64,000 bases of DNA from Oceanospirillaceae bacterium (GTDB lineage: Bacteria > Pseudomonadota > Gammaproteobacteria > Pseudomonadales > Balneatricaceae), in contig JABSQZ010000025.1 in NCBI GenBank assembly GCA_013215505.1, forward strand, positions 45,507 to 109,506. Direction: 5' to 3'. Shown here in pieces: positions 8,690-17,812 of the stretch. Both the position numbers and the translations under genes were made by a program. Positions within the stretch are counted from its first letter, which is position 1. Every line of letters begins with the position of its first letter. A model generated the notes under the pieces. The model was not told where the DNA came from, made no database searches, and saw only the letters and a list, made by a program, of their open reading frames with translations.

Positions 8690-9694
8690 ATGCAGCAAGT
8701 TTCTGAGATAAAACAATGGTTAGAGATATTAATAACTAATCGAAAAATTAGCATAGAGGGCCCGTGGAGGCTGCATCCACTGCAGGGGGATGCAAGTTGT
8801 CGATGTTATTACCGACTGCAAGATGCTATATCCAGCAGGATAGTCGTGGCCAGTCCGACAGCGCGCATAGATAACAATATCTTTGTTAGCAGGGCCGGTG
8901 AGTGGCGCAGCGCTGCCGTGAATGTGCCGCAGATATTTGCGGTGGATAGCGATAAAGGTTTTATGTTAATAGAAGATTTGGGCACTACCCACTTGTATGA
9001 TCTGTTGCACCGGAGCGTTGATGAAAAATTATACGCTCAGGCCATCGATGAGCTACTAAAGATTCAACAAGTCGCTAGTGATGAGTTACCCCTGTTTGAC
9101 CGGGAGTTTTTGCTGCGTGAAATGAAGCTGTTTGATACTTGGCTGGTTCAGTATCAACTGCAACAAATTAGCCCGGATTGTTTAGCCCAAGTGTATTCAG
9201 TATTAGTAGAAAATTCACTGCAGCAACCGCAAGTCACCATGCATCGAGACTACCACAGTCGCAATTTACTGTTGCTGGAAGGGAAAATTGCTGTTATCGA
9301 TTTTCAGGATGCGGTAAAAGGCCCGCTGGCGTACGATTTGGCCTCACTGTTGCGCGATTGTTATTTGCAGCTATCGGATCAGCAGATAGAGAATTTGATA
9401 GATGTTTATTTACAGCAATTAGCAGATACAGCTATTGCGCCGTTGCACCTTGAAAGACAACAGTTTGTAAGATGGTTTGATTTGATCGGCATGCAGAGGC
9501 ACTTGAAAGTATTAGGTTTGTTTGTCAGGCTTGGCGTAGAAGAGGGCAAAAGTAGTTATTTGCACGACCTGCCCAGAGTCTTTGCCTATGTACTAAAAAT
9601 TGCCGCTAAATACCCGGAGTTTTCTGAATTTCATCAGTGGTTGACAGACGATATTCAGCCGGCGCTGCAACTCCAGCCATGGTATGAGAGATGA
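8690..9694 (+). CDS. amgK: N-acetylmuramate/N-acetylglucosamine kinase (cell-wall recycling)
   Basis: AmgK phosphorylates the anomeric hydroxyl of MurNAc or GlcNAc recovered from peptidoglycan. With MurU it lets pseudomonads bypass de novo UDP-MurNAc synthesis, giving intrinsic fosfomycin tolerance. The 334-residue protein is an aminoglycoside-phosphotransferase fold: the catalytic loop HRDYHSRN lies at 185-192 (Asp187, Asn192) and the metal-binding D-F-Q-D-A begins at 204. The gene is divergent from lptD and overlaps murU by four bases (ATGA), the arrangement known from Pseudomonas. Substrate choice is inferred from this context and family. Confidence 0.9.
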   Translation: MQQVSEIKQWLEILITNRKISIEGPWRLHPLQGDASCRCYYRLQDAISSRIVVASPTARIDNNIFVSRAGEWRSAAVNVPQIFAVDSDKGFMLIEDLGTTHLYDLLHRSVDEKLYAQAIDELLKIQQVASDELPLFDREFLLREMKLFDTWLVQYQLQQISPDCLAQVYSVLVENSLQQPQVTMHRDYHSRNLLLLEGKIAVIDFQDAVKGPLAYDLASLLRDCYLQLSDQQIENLIDVYLQQLADTAIAPLHLERQQFVRWFDLIGMQRHLKVLGLFVRLGVEEGKSSYLHDLPRVFAYVLKIAAKYPEFSEFHQWLTDDIQPALQLQPWYER

Positions 9695-10377
9695 AAGCCA
9701 TGATACTTGCCGCAGGTCGCGGTACTCGATTACAGCAATTAACCGCCAATACCCCTAAGCCTTTAATAAAAGTCGCGGGAAAGCCTATGCTGCAATATCA
9801 CTTAGAGGCCTTAGAGCGGGCTGGTTTTTCTGATGTGGTGATTAATGTCTGCTGGCTGGCGGAGAAAATTGAACGTTATATCCAAGAACAATATCCAGGT
9901 AATCTGCAGATAACGCTGTTGCGTGAACAACAGGCGCTGGAAACTGGCGGTGGTGTGCTGGCAGCGCTATCTGTTCTGACTGACAACAATGAACCATTTT
10001 TAGTCATCAATGCAGATGTGATGACGGATTTTGATTACGCAAATATCCCTGCAAAGATTGATAGTTTGGCGCATTTGTATATGGTAGACAACCCTGTACA
10101 GCATCCGGATGGAGATTTCGCTCTGATCGATGGGAGGTTGAAATTAAGCTGCAGTGACTGGCATAAATTTAGTCGGACCTTTTCTGGAATTAGTATTTTA
10201 TCTCCACAATTGTTTGCCTCTAGCAGCGCCGGAAAATTTAGTCTGGGTGATTTATTTCGAAAATACATTGATCAGGGAGCAGTCACTGGTGAGAGCTATC
10301 AAGGTAGTTGGTTCGATGTAGGTACTCTGGAGCGGTTGCAGCTGGCAGAACAGTGGCAATTAGCTTTACCGCAGTAA
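9691..10377 (+). CDS. murU: N-acetylmuramate 1-phosphate uridylyltransferase
   Basis: MurU transfers UMP to MurNAc-1-phosphate to form UDP-MurNAc, the second step of the recycling bypass started by AmgK. The 228-residue protein opens with the nucleotidyltransferase signature MILAAGRGTRLQQLT, then TPKPLIKVAGKPMLQYH, and has the metal-binding D in VINADVMTDF. The length matches Pseudomonas MurU (223). It lacks the extra C-terminal hexapeptide domain of GlmU-like enzymes. Translation is probably coupled to amgK through the 4-bp overlap. Confidence 0.9.
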   Translation: MKAMILAAGRGTRLQQLTANTPKPLIKVAGKPMLQYHLEALERAGFSDVVINVCWLAEKIERYIQEQYPGNLQITLLREQQALETGGGVLAALSVLTDNNEPFLVINADVMTDFDYANIPAKIDSLAHLYMVDNPVQHPDGDFALIDGRLKLSCSDWHKFSRTFSGISILSPQLFASSSAGKFSLGDLFRKYIDQGAVTGESYQGSWFDVGTLERLQLAEQWQLALPQ

Positions 10378-10475
10378 TGAGATGCTTTGCATGGCAGTAC
10401 AAACCGTATAGGGTTCAGACAAAGTAGATATGTAGCGTTCTTTGATCGGGATTTTGTTTAATTAAAGTGGAAGTT

Positions 10476-11273
10476 ATGAATCAGCAGATAGTAAAAAACA
10501 TAGGCAAATTCAAAAGCGGATTAATAATTGGGGCATTCATAGGAGTGTGGAGCGGAGGGCTTTGGGGTGCAATATTTGGCGCCGGGATAGGTTATTTTAT
10601 CTTGCGGTGGTTGCACAAAAAGTTATTTGCAGAAGGGTCTCCGCAATTATTGTTTTTTAAAGCTACTTTTATAGTCATGGGCAAGGTAGCTAAAGCTGAT
10701 GGCAGAGTAACAGAACACGAGATTCAATTTGCCAGAGATGTGATGACCAGGATGCGTCTCAACGAGGAAAAAAAACGTGAGGCAATGGGCTATTTCAGCG
10801 AAGGGAAAGAAGCTGATTACGACTTGTCCAAAGTACTGCGTCCGCTAAGTTTGCTTATCCAAAGGCGCAGTGCTGTTAAAATAATGTTCCTGGAAATTCA
10901 GCTGCAAGCGGCGATGGCTGACGGGGAAATATCTCCAAAAGAGCTGGAAGTTATTCAAGAAGTTTGTTCTTTTTTGAAAATGTCACAACAGGAAATGAAT
11001 CAGCTACTGGCTAGAATGCAAGCACAGCAGTCGTTTCATAGTGCCGGGGCGTCTAGCTCGCCTTCCTTGATTGCCGAGGCCTATAAGGTATTAGGGGTGG
11101 CAATGGATGTCAGTGATGCGGTACTGAAAAAAGCCTATCGCCGGCTGATGAGCCAGCACCATCCAGACAAATTAGTGGCGAAAGGCCTGCCCGAGGAAAT
11201 GATGCAACTGGCCAAAGAAAAAACCCAGGAAATTCAGGCGGCTTACGACATAGTAAAAACCTCAAGGAAATAG
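10476..11273 (+). CDS. djlA: Membrane-anchored J-domain co-chaperone DjlA
   Basis: DjlA stimulates DnaK from the inner membrane. Starting at the ATG at 10476 (a GTG nine bases upstream is possible), the 265-residue protein has one glycine-rich membrane segment at about 14-45, which resembles the dimerising segment of E. coli DjlA. A TerB-like helical domain follows (about 60-170), then a Q-rich linker, and a C-terminal J domain with HPD at 229-231. The upstream GGA lies six bases before the ATG. It follows murU as in pseudomonads. Confidence 0.92.
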   Translation: MNQQIVKNIGKFKSGLIIGAFIGVWSGGLWGAIFGAGIGYFILRWLHKKLFAEGSPQLLFFKATFIVMGKVAKADGRVTEHEIQFARDVMTRMRLNEEKKREAMGYFSEGKEADYDLSKVLRPLSLLIQRRSAVKIMFLEIQLQAAMADGEISPKELEVIQEVCSFLKMSQQEMNQLLARMQAQQSFHSAGASSSPSLIAEAYKVLGVAMDVSDAVLKKAYRRLMSQHHPDKLVAKGLPEEMMQLAKEKTQEIQAAYDIVKTSRK

Positions 11274-11293
11274 TCATGCTCAAAGGGTGAATA

Positions 11294-11332
11294 AGCCAGT
11301 AATCTAAAAAATCGCGAAAATAATTACTGGCT
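11294..11332. terminator. Weak inverted repeat between converging djlA and the DUF3530 gene
   Basis: AGCCAGTAAT (11294-11303) and ATTACTGGCT (11323-11332) are perfectly complementary across a 19-base loop. There is no following T run on either strand, so function as a terminator is only a guess from its position between converging genes. Confidence 0.3.
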
Positions 11333-11367
11333 ATTCTGTGCTTGAGGGATAATACAAATTGCGCAGA

Positions 11368-12471
11368 TTATGAGTTATTTGTATTGCTTCCCGGTCTCAG
11401 GTTTCTCTTTTTGGCCGGTTTAGGTTGAGCGGCTTGTTCTGCGGCTTTTTGCTGCAGCGGTTTTAGCACCTGATTTTTTAATAAGCCCTGTACTTTTCTA
11501 AATAACCAGTTGTTTCCGGCCTGGCTCCAGGCACTGCTGGGGGCTGTTATTTGCAAATACTGATCCATGTCTGCTCTATTGGCTGCGCGCTTGCGAGCCA
11601 AATGCGAGGGGATGCCTGAACTGTTTTGTGGCAGCGAATAAATATCAAAAGTATCCAGTTTCAGATCCCCGATAAGCTCGATTAAATTAGGTGCACTGAT
11701 GTCTGCAGATTGCTGCGGATTAATGAGCAGTAATCGAATGTTAGCTGTTGCCGATTTATCAATGCCCGCGGCATAGGCCGTCGCCCACGTCGCCCCCTGG
11801 CCGATTCCGACCAGGACTAACAGCGCTGATTTTTCTTTGAGCATTTTACTGGCAGCAGTGGCTCTGGCCATGGTTATCTCTGCCAGTGTGTATTCAGTGC
11901 TCTTATCACTGCCAGCGTCTGTGGCAGAGCTGGGTTCAGCGCTATCTTCTGTAGCGGGCTGGGCGGTGCTATCGTCTGTCGTCGAATCATCGCCAGTTTT
12001 TTCCTCAGTCGCCGTTGCTTGCGCATAGAGAGTTCTCTCTGGTGGAGCTGCCAGCTCGGCTACTGGTTGCGTAATGACGGCGGTTTGCCAGTTGTAGCGG
12101 GGCAGGCCCGCTCGCAGTGGGGCCAGGGTCACTGGCCAATTGGAATGAGTGCGGTCGTCGGGGAAGAATAATAGGCTTCCCACTGGTTTTTTTGCGTCTG
12201 CTTCTAAATAGTACAGATCAAATTGCTGATCTAAGGCAGACAGCTGCACCACTTCGGTGAGTGAGTTTTGCATTAGCAATGCCAAATCCCGCTCTAAGCC
12301 TGACCTTGGTTTAGGTAGTACTCTGGTTACTGACGTAGCACTTTGTGTTTCGTCACTGTTTGCCTGTGCCGCCTGAGTATCTGCAGGTTTAGCATCGTCA
12401 GCATGGCTACTGGCGTAGCTGAAATTGTAGTTAAAGCAGCCGAGTAAGCTAAGTAAAATAATCTTTTTCAT
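11368..12471 (-). CDS. Secreted DUF3530 family protein (alpha/beta-hydrolase-like)
   Basis: The 367-residue protein has an N-terminal signal peptide (KKIILLSLLGCFNYNFSYA-SS); the cysteine at residue 12 is followed by FNYN, a poor lipobox, so it is probably released rather than lipidated. The core resembles DUF3530: a SLLFFPDDRTHSNWP segment, a loop interrupted by an acidic Thr/Ser/Asp-rich insertion of about 55 residues (roughly 150-205), and VGIGQGATWATAYA, similar to a nucleophile elbow but with Gly-Gln-Gly in place of Gly-x-Ser. The tail is rich in Lys, Gln and Ala. A role at the cell envelope is likely; the function is unknown. It stands alone between djlA and rpe. Confidence 0.65.
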   Translation of the reverse strand: MKKIILLSLLGCFNYNFSYASSHADDAKPADTQAAQANSDETQSATSVTRVLPKPRSGLERDLALLMQNSLTEVVQLSALDQQFDLYYLEADAKKPVGSLLFFPDDRTHSNWPVTLAPLRAGLPRYNWQTAVITQPVAELAAPPERTLYAQATATEEKTGDDSTTDDSTAQPATEDSAEPSSATDAGSDKSTEYTLAEITMARATAASKMLKEKSALLVLVGIGQGATWATAYAAGIDKSATANIRLLLINPQQSADISAPNLIELIGDLKLDTFDIYSLPQNSSGIPSHLARKRAANRADMDQYLQITAPSSAWSQAGNNWLFRKVQGLLKNQVLKPLQQKAAEQAAQPKPAKKRNLRPGSNTNNS

Positions 12472-12579
12472 AAACCAGTTATTATCGCTTAAATATTTAA
12501 AAGTCTAAAGATATTAATACGACAATCATTTAGATACAATGTGCGCAATTATTTGAATCATTAAAACAGAGTGTATTGC

Positions 12580-13248
12580 ATGAAAGATTTTAAAATCGCG
12601 CCCTCCATTTTAGCGGCTGACTTTGCCCGATTAGGTGAAGAAGTAGAAAATGTATTAGCAGCCGGGGCTGATATTGTACACTTTGATGTGATGGATAATC
12701 ACTACGTACCAAACCTCACCATAGGGCCTATGGTGTGTAGTGCGCTGCGAAAATATGGGGTGACGGCACCTATTGATGTACATCTAATGGTAAAGCCGGT
12801 AGATAGCATGATCAGCCAGTTTATCGACGCTGGCGCCAGCTACATCACTTTCCACCCAGAGGCCTCGGAACACATTGATCGCTCGCTACAAATGATAAAA
12901 GAGGGAGGTTGTAAAGCGGGTTTAGTGTTTAACCCTGGCACTTCGCTGCACTATCTTGAGCACGTGATGGATAAGTTAGACATGATCTTGCTGATGTCAG
13001 TTAATCCAGGCTTTGGCGGTCAGAAGTTTATTCCCTCAACGCTTTCCAAGTTGGCACAAGTGCGCAGTTTGCTAGATCGTTCAGGGCTAGATATTCGCCT
13101 CGAGGTTGATGGTGGCGTGACGGTTGATAACATTGCGGAAGTCGCCGCGGCAGGGGCGGATACCTTTGTTGCAGGCTCCGCCATTTTCAACACTGGCGAC
13201 TATCGCCAAACTATTAGTGAAATGCGTCAGCGATTAGCCTCGCTGTAG
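12580..13248 (+). CDS. rpe: Ribulose-phosphate 3-epimerase
   Basis: Rpe interconverts ribulose 5-phosphate and xylulose 5-phosphate in the pentose phosphate pathway. The 222 residues from the ATG at 12580 follow the TIM-barrel family closely: [17 protein letters not shown] at the start, [15 protein letters not shown] with the metal-binding residues, [19 protein letters not shown] and LEVDGGV. A GTG nine bases upstream is in frame but less likely. It is transcribed away from the DUF3530 gene and followed by a hairpin at 13255-13283. Confidence 0.97.
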   Translation: MKDFKIAPSILAADFARLGEEVENVLAAGADIVHFDVMDNHYVPNLTIGPMVCSALRKYGVTAPIDVHLMVKPVDSMISQFIDAGASYITFHPEASEHIDRSLQMIKEGGCKAGLVFNPGTSLHYLEHVMDKLDMILLMSVNPGFGGQKFIPSTLSKLAQVRSLLDRSGLDIRLEVDGGVTVDNIAEVAAAGADTFVAGSAIFNTGDYRQTISEMRQRLASL

Positions 13249-13254
13249 CTTGTC

Positions 13255-13283
13255 GCTGCTATGAAAAGGGGTTTTTTAGCAGC
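13255..13283 (+). terminator. Possible hairpin terminator after rpe
   Basis: GCTGCTA (13255-13261) and TAGCAGC (13277-13283) form a stem that continues inward as an A-rich/T-rich pairing around a GGGG loop. The U tract lies inside the 3' arm rather than after it, so termination efficiency is uncertain. Confidence 0.35.
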
Positions 13284-13310
13284 ACCGGATTAGAGAATTA
13301 TAAAAAATAG

Positions 13311-14651
13311 ATGTTGAATTCAATCAAACAAAAATTAATCAGCCTATTTGAGTTGTTTAGCAAATTGCCAAAATTACATCGGCAATTAATTGTAGGGCTG
13401 AGCCTGGTGTGTATGCTGCTGGTGCTCGCTCCCACTAGCTATCGATTGGCCAGTACTGACATTGCCTTGCCAGAACTTGTGGATCCTGAATATATTGCAA
13501 CTGTTGAACAGCATGTCTCAATGCCCAATATTCCCGATTACGAGTGGGTCGTCGAAGCAGGTGATACTTTAGGCGACGTTTTTTCGCTGTTTAATTTGTC
13601 TTACACTATGAGCAAGATATTAGAGGCAGATAAGAATGTCTTGTCTTTAGATGTGATTAACAAAGGAGATAAGTATAGATTCTGGCTGCGCGGCAACGAC
13701 GACAGCTACGACAGTAAAAACATTGTCCTGACCCGTATGGAGCAAGTACTAGGCATTGAGCACCAAGTTGTCTTTCAACGCAACGGCGATGGTTTTGAGT
13801 ACCAGGAGACTATATTAGAAGGTAGCTGGAGGCAGCGTAGAATTAATGGGGTGATTAAAAGTGGCAGCAGTTTCTACAAATCGGCTGTAGCCCTGGGGTT
13901 GCCTGCAAACGATGTGGCTGTGATAGGTCGGTTGCTTAAATCCAAGCTGGACTTTTCGCGGCATACTGCAGCGGGCGATAAATTTCAGGTGGTAATCTCC
14001 AGCCAATATATAGGGGATATAGCCACCGGTAATACTAAGGTTGAAGGAGTGCGTTTCTTTAATCGCAAACAAGTGTATTCTGCCTTTTCCTTTAAAGGTA
14101 ACTATTTCGACAGCGCCGGGGATGGGCTGGAACGAGCCTTTAGTCGCTACGTGGTTAATGCCAGATACAGAGTGTCTTCGAGATTTAATCCACGCCGCAA
14201 GCACCCGATTACCGGTTTGATCAGGCCGCATAATGGCACTGATTTTGCGACGCCTAAAGGCACTTCGATATACTCACCTGGTGACGGCGTGGTGAAACGC
14301 GTGGTGCGGCATAAATATGCAGGATTGTATGTTGAGATACAGCATAGTTACAAATATCGAACCCGCTACCTGCATTTAAGTAAATCCTTAGTCCGTAAGG
14401 GGCAGAGGGTGAAAAGGGGCCAGAAAATTGCACTCAGTGGTAATACTGGTGCATCTACCGGGGCTCATCTACACTATGAATTCCATGTTAATCAAAAGCC
14501 TATTAATGCAATGGGCAGCAAAGTGCCGGTGGTGATAGGTGTGGATCGAAAGTCTATGCTCGCCTATAAAAAGAGGGTGTTGGATTTGATTAAACTGATG
14601 GAAAGTGAAAAGTTAACTAAAGCCAATACAAACAGCAATAACAGCGGCTGA
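13311..14651 (+). CDS. Murein DD-endopeptidase of the M23 family (MepM-like)
   Basis: The 446-residue envelope protein has one N-terminal membrane segment (about 24-43, LIVGLSLVCMLLVLAP). A LysM/OapA-like domain follows near 75-120 (WVVEAGDTLGDVFSLFNL), then a linker domain, and a C-terminal LytM peptidase domain. The zinc site is H307-x3-D311 (HNGTD) with H386-L-H388 (HLHYE), all present, so it should be active in cleaving peptidoglycan cross-links during growth. Architecture and length match E. coli MepM (440). The exact cleavage specificity is inferred from the family. Confidence 0.9.
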   Translation: MLNSIKQKLISLFELFSKLPKLHRQLIVGLSLVCMLLVLAPTSYRLASTDIALPELVDPEYIATVEQHVSMPNIPDYEWVVEAGDTLGDVFSLFNLSYTMSKILEADKNVLSLDVINKGDKYRFWLRGNDDSYDSKNIVLTRMEQVLGIEHQVVFQRNGDGFEYQETILEGSWRQRRINGVIKSGSSFYKSAVALGLPANDVAVIGRLLKSKLDFSRHTAAGDKFQVVISSQYIGDIATGNTKVEGVRFFNRKQVYSAFSFKGNYFDSAGDGLERAFSRYVVNARYRVSSRFNPRRKHPITGLIRPHNGTDFATPKGTSIYSPGDGVVKRVVRHKYAGLYVEIQHSYKYRTRYLHLSKSLVRKGQRVKRGQKIALSGNTGASTGAHLHYEFHVNQKPINAMGSKVPVVIGVDRKSMLAYKKRVLDLIKLMESEKLTKANTNSNNSG

Positions 14652-14698
14652 GTATGGTTCGCTAAGCTGTTGTTAAATGGAAGTAAAAGGGAATTATT

Positions 14699-15733
14699 TT
14701 GGAATTTTTACAGCGACTGTGGTTCACAAGTTGGGACAAGTTTGTCAATGTTTTAAAGCTGGGAAAGCTACTGCAAGGGGTGTTTGCTAGCTTATTTTTG
14801 TACCTGCTAATTTCAACCGGGCTGGCAGCTTACTGGAGCTATGCGTCGACCCATTTAGCGCAGTATGAGCAAGTGCAACCTCAAGGGAAAGAGCGGGTGA
14901 CAGGTGTAGCCACGGTAAGTGCGCTGATTCATGTGACTGAAACATTGCTTGAGAAACCAGGTGGTTACCTCAGCAATGACAAAACTCTACCGGGCATCTG
15001 GATGGACAATATTCCTCGCTGGGAGTTCGGGGTGTTAGTGCAGGCCAGAGATATGGCCAGGGCGATGCGAAAAGATTTTAGTCGCTCTCAATCCCAGTCG
15101 ACGGAAGATAAAGATTTGGCTGATGCTGAACCGCGATTGCATTTTAACAACAACAGCTGGCTTTTTCCCTCCACTGAAGCAGAATATCAGAAAGCTCTGG
15201 TTTATCTGCGTAGCTACCGTAGCAGGCTCAGCGATCCAAGTATCCAGGACGCGCAATTCTACGCCCGCGCCGATAACCTAAATAATTGGCTGGGGGAGAT
15301 TAGCACTCGACTGGGCAGTTTGTCGCAGAACTTAAGTGCCAGTGTAGGGCAGCGACGTATTAATACCGATTTGGCCGGAGATGCTCAGGCAACTCAATCG
15401 ACTGTTACCAGCAAAGTTTTAGAAGTAAAAACCTCCTGGAATAAAATAGACGATGTTTTTTACGAAGCCAGGGGGTCCGCCTGGGCGCTTATTCAATTGT
15501 TGAGAGCGATAGATAAAGATTTTGCCGGTGTATTGGAAAAGAAAAATGCCCGTATTAGCTTGCTGCAGATAATACGTGAGTTGGAGTCAACCCAAGAGTT
15601 TGTTTGGAGCCCGTTAATCCTCAATGGTTCGGAGTTTGGTTTTGCCGCCAACCACTCCCTGGTTATGTCCTCATATATCACCAGAGCCAATGCAGCGATT
15701 ATAGATTTGAGAAAGCTATTGTCCCAGGGCTAA
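14699..15733 (+). CDS. DUF2333 family membrane-anchored protein
   Basis: A 344-residue protein whose N-terminus carries a single membrane segment (about 25-46, LLQGVFASLFLYLLISTGLA). The rest is helical with many charged residues, including the region WMDNIPRWEFGVLVQARDMARAMRKDFSRSQSQS that is typical of DUF2333. The probable start is TTG at 14699 after AAAAGGG; an ATG at 14677 is in another frame. The family is common next to cell-envelope genes in gammaproteobacteria but has no established function. It follows the M23 peptidase by 47 bp, so the two may be cotranscribed. Confidence 0.75.
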   Translation: MEFLQRLWFTSWDKFVNVLKLGKLLQGVFASLFLYLLISTGLAAYWSYASTHLAQYEQVQPQGKERVTGVATVSALIHVTETLLEKPGGYLSNDKTLPGIWMDNIPRWEFGVLVQARDMARAMRKDFSRSQSQSTEDKDLADAEPRLHFNNNSWLFPSTEAEYQKALVYLRSYRSRLSDPSIQDAQFYARADNLNNWLGEISTRLGSLSQNLSASVGQRRINTDLAGDAQATQSTVTSKVLEVKTSWNKIDDVFYEARGSAWALIQLLRAIDKDFAGVLEKKNARISLLQIIRELESTQEFVWSPLILNGSEFGFAANHSLVMSSYITRANAAIIDLRKLLSQG

Positions 15734-15772
15734 TTTTTTGTCAGAGATGACCTGTAAACAGTGAGAAATAAC

Positions 15773-16399
15773 ATGAGCGTACATGAAATAAAACACCCTC
15801 TGATCCAGCATAAGTTAGGTTTAATGCGATCAGCGACTATCAGCACCAGAGACTTTAGACAGCTGGCGGGTGAGGTAGGCTGCCTGCTTACCTACGAGGC
15901 GACTAAAGATCTAGAGCTAGAGGAATACCAGCTTGAAGGTTGGTGTGGCGAGATTACTGCCGAGCGTATTAAAGGCAAAAAAATAACAGCTGTGCCTATT
16001 CTCAGAGCGGGTCTGGGCATGCTGGACGGAGTGCTTGAGCTTCTTCCCAGTGCCAAAATTTCGGTGGTAGGCTTGTACCGCGATGAAGAGACACTGGAGC
16101 CTGTTCCCTATTTTGAAAAGTTGGCCCACGATATTGATGAGCGCCTGGCGTTAATCGTTGATCCTATGTTGGCGACTGGCGGTTCTATGATTGCTACCAT
16201 AGATATGTTGAAAAAAGCGGGCTGCAAGAGTATCAGGGCGCTGGTGCTAGTCGCCGCTCCTGAAGGTATTGAAAAAGTACAGGCGGCACACCCGGATGTT
16301 GATTTGTTTACCGCCGCTGTAGACAGTCATCTGAATGAGCAGGGTTATATCATCCCAGGTCTTGGCGATGCCGGGGATAAAATATTTGGCACTAAATAG
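15773..16399 (+). CDS. upp: Uracil phosphoribosyltransferase
   Basis: Upp salvages uracil to UMP using PRPP. From the ATG at 15773 the protein has 208 residues, equal to the E. coli enzyme. It shows [12 protein letters not shown] at the start, the RAGLGMLDG segment, the PRPP-binding loop [11 protein letters not shown] and the C-terminal uracil-binding [17 protein letters not shown]. It follows the DUF2333 gene by 39 bp and is followed by a hairpin at 16450-16476. No uracil permease gene is adjacent. Confidence 0.96.
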   Translation: MSVHEIKHPLIQHKLGLMRSATISTRDFRQLAGEVGCLLTYEATKDLELEEYQLEGWCGEITAERIKGKKITAVPILRAGLGMLDGVLELLPSAKISVVGLYRDEETLEPVPYFEKLAHDIDERLALIVDPMLATGGSMIATIDMLKKAGCKSIRALVLVAAPEGIEKVQAAHPDVDLFTAAVDSHLNEQGYIIPGLGDAGDKIFGTK

Positions 16400-16449
16400 C
16401 AGTGTTTTTAAGATACAGAGCTAATTTTGTATCTGATCACTCTAAAAAA

Positions 16450-16476
16450 TAGGCTGTCACTGCTCGTGACAGCCTA
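16450..16476 (-). terminator. Terminator of the branched-chain oxoacid dehydrogenase unit (may also serve upp)
   Basis: An 11-bp perfect stem (16450-16460 with 16466-16476, core AGGCTGTCAC/GTGACAGCCT) around a five-base loop is followed on the minus strand by T6. On the plus strand the following bases are AATTCTT, a weaker tract. It lies 10 bp after the E2 stop codon. Confidence 0.8.
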
Positions 16477-16485
16477 ATTCTTCAG

Positions 16486-17739
16486 CTATAGCTTTCCCCA
16501 GTTTTCAATCTGGTTGACAAATGCACTCAGGAATTTGTTGGTCTGATGGGCATCCAGTGCTCGGTGATCAATAGACAAGGACACATAACACATAGGTTTT
16601 ATCAGCATAGAATCCAGATTGTCGATGCTCTCTACAACTACCCGCTTCTGCATTTTACCGACCCCTAAGATCGCAACTTGCGGTTGATTGATGATGATAG
16701 GTGTCGCCAGTAAGCTGCCACTAACGCCATAGTTGGAAATAGTAAAAGTACCGCCACGCATATCTTCTGCGGTCAATTTCCGGGTTCTGGCCCGCTCCGT
16801 TTGCTCGGTCAAATCAGCGGCGATCTGGAACAAGCTTTTGTCTTGTACCCCAGACACCACCGGAACAACCAAGCCGCTGTCCGCCAGCGCGGTGCCGACA
16901 CCAATATTTATCTGGCTGAAAATCTCCAGTCCATCGGGGTGAAACTGGCTGTTAATCTCGGGTACGGCCTTGATAGCGATGGCACTGGCGGCGAGAAAGT
17001 AAGCGGTAAAAGTTAGCTTGACTTGGGCGTCCAGATAGCCAATCTTGCGTTCAGCCCGATGGGCAATGATGGCGCTCATATCCATCTCAAAGACGCTGGT
17101 GACATGAGGTGAGGTCTTTAATAAGCTGTTGACCATATTGCTGGCTATGCTAGTGCGCATTGGCGTGTGGGGAACAAAAGTTGACTGACTATTAGTGCTA
17201 GTGCTTATTTTCGGTACAGCAGCAGCGCTTTTTGCCAGGTTGCCAATGTGTAGCTGCACATCTCGTTTACTGATTCTGCCATCGCTACCGGTCGCTGTGA
17301 TATCCAGGGCGTTAATATTGTGCGCAGACAGTAGCTTTTTTACCGCTGGGCCCAATAAGTGACGTTTTGATCTGTCATTACTAACGGCATAAAGACCACT
17401 ATTTGCGGTAGCTGTTACTGTTGATGGCTCAGTTTCAATTGCAATACCTGTTTCAGTATTTAGCCCTTCTGGCTGCTCATTAGCGGAGCCATCACTGCAA
17501 TTGTGCATCATCGCCAGAATGTCACCGGCGACAACTTTATCGCCAATGCCAGCTAAGATTTTTGTCAGAGTGCCGCTGGCAATTGCGGTTACTTCAATGG
17601 CGACTTTATCTGTCTCTAGCTCTACGATCGGGCTGTCTTTAACCACTTGCTCACCTGGCTGTACCAGCCAGTTTGAGACTGTCGCTTCTGTGCCCTCGAG
17701 CTGCTCTGCTTGAAGAACAATGTTTATGGTATTTTGCAT
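16486..17739 (-). CDS. 2-oxoacid dehydrogenase E2 (dihydrolipoamide acyltransferase), branched-chain type
   Basis: This E2 subunit receives the acyl group from E1 on its lipoyl arm and passes it to CoA. From the ATG at 17739 (AGGT eight to nine bases upstream) it has about 417 residues: a lipoyl domain with ELETDKVAIEV at about 38-48, a Ser/Thr-rich linker, a peripheral-subunit-binding domain (about 120-155, LLGPAVKKLLSAHNI...GRISKRDV), and a C-terminal catalytic domain. The catalytic motif reads SIDHRALDA, so the His and Asp are kept but the usual final Gly is Ala. It lies downstream of the fused E1. No E3 gene is nearby, so a shared lipoamide dehydrogenase must come from elsewhere. Confidence 0.88.
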   Translation of the reverse strand: MQNTINIVLQAEQLEGTEATVSNWLVQPGEQVVKDSPIVELETDKVAIEVTAIASGTLTKILAGIGDKVVAGDILAMMHNCSDGSANEQPEGLNTETGIAIETEPSTVTATANSGLYAVSNDRSKRHLLGPAVKKLLSAHNINALDITATGSDGRISKRDVQLHIGNLAKSAAAVPKISTSTNSQSTFVPHTPMRTSIASNMVNSLLKTSPHVTSVFEMDMSAIIAHRAERKIGYLDAQVKLTFTAYFLAASAIAIKAVPEINSQFHPDGLEIFSQINIGVGTALADSGLVVPVVSGVQDKSLFQIAADLTEQTERARTRKLTAEDMRGGTFTISNYGVSGSLLATPIIINQPQVAILGVGKMQKRVVVESIDNLDSMLIKPMCYVSLSIDHRALDAHQTNKFLSAFVNQIENWGKL

Positions 17740-17812
17740 AGCTGTTACCTGTAGAAAATATAGCGACTTGGGATTGGCATGTGCAGTTGTTTGCAAGTCG
17801 GCTGCTGATAGG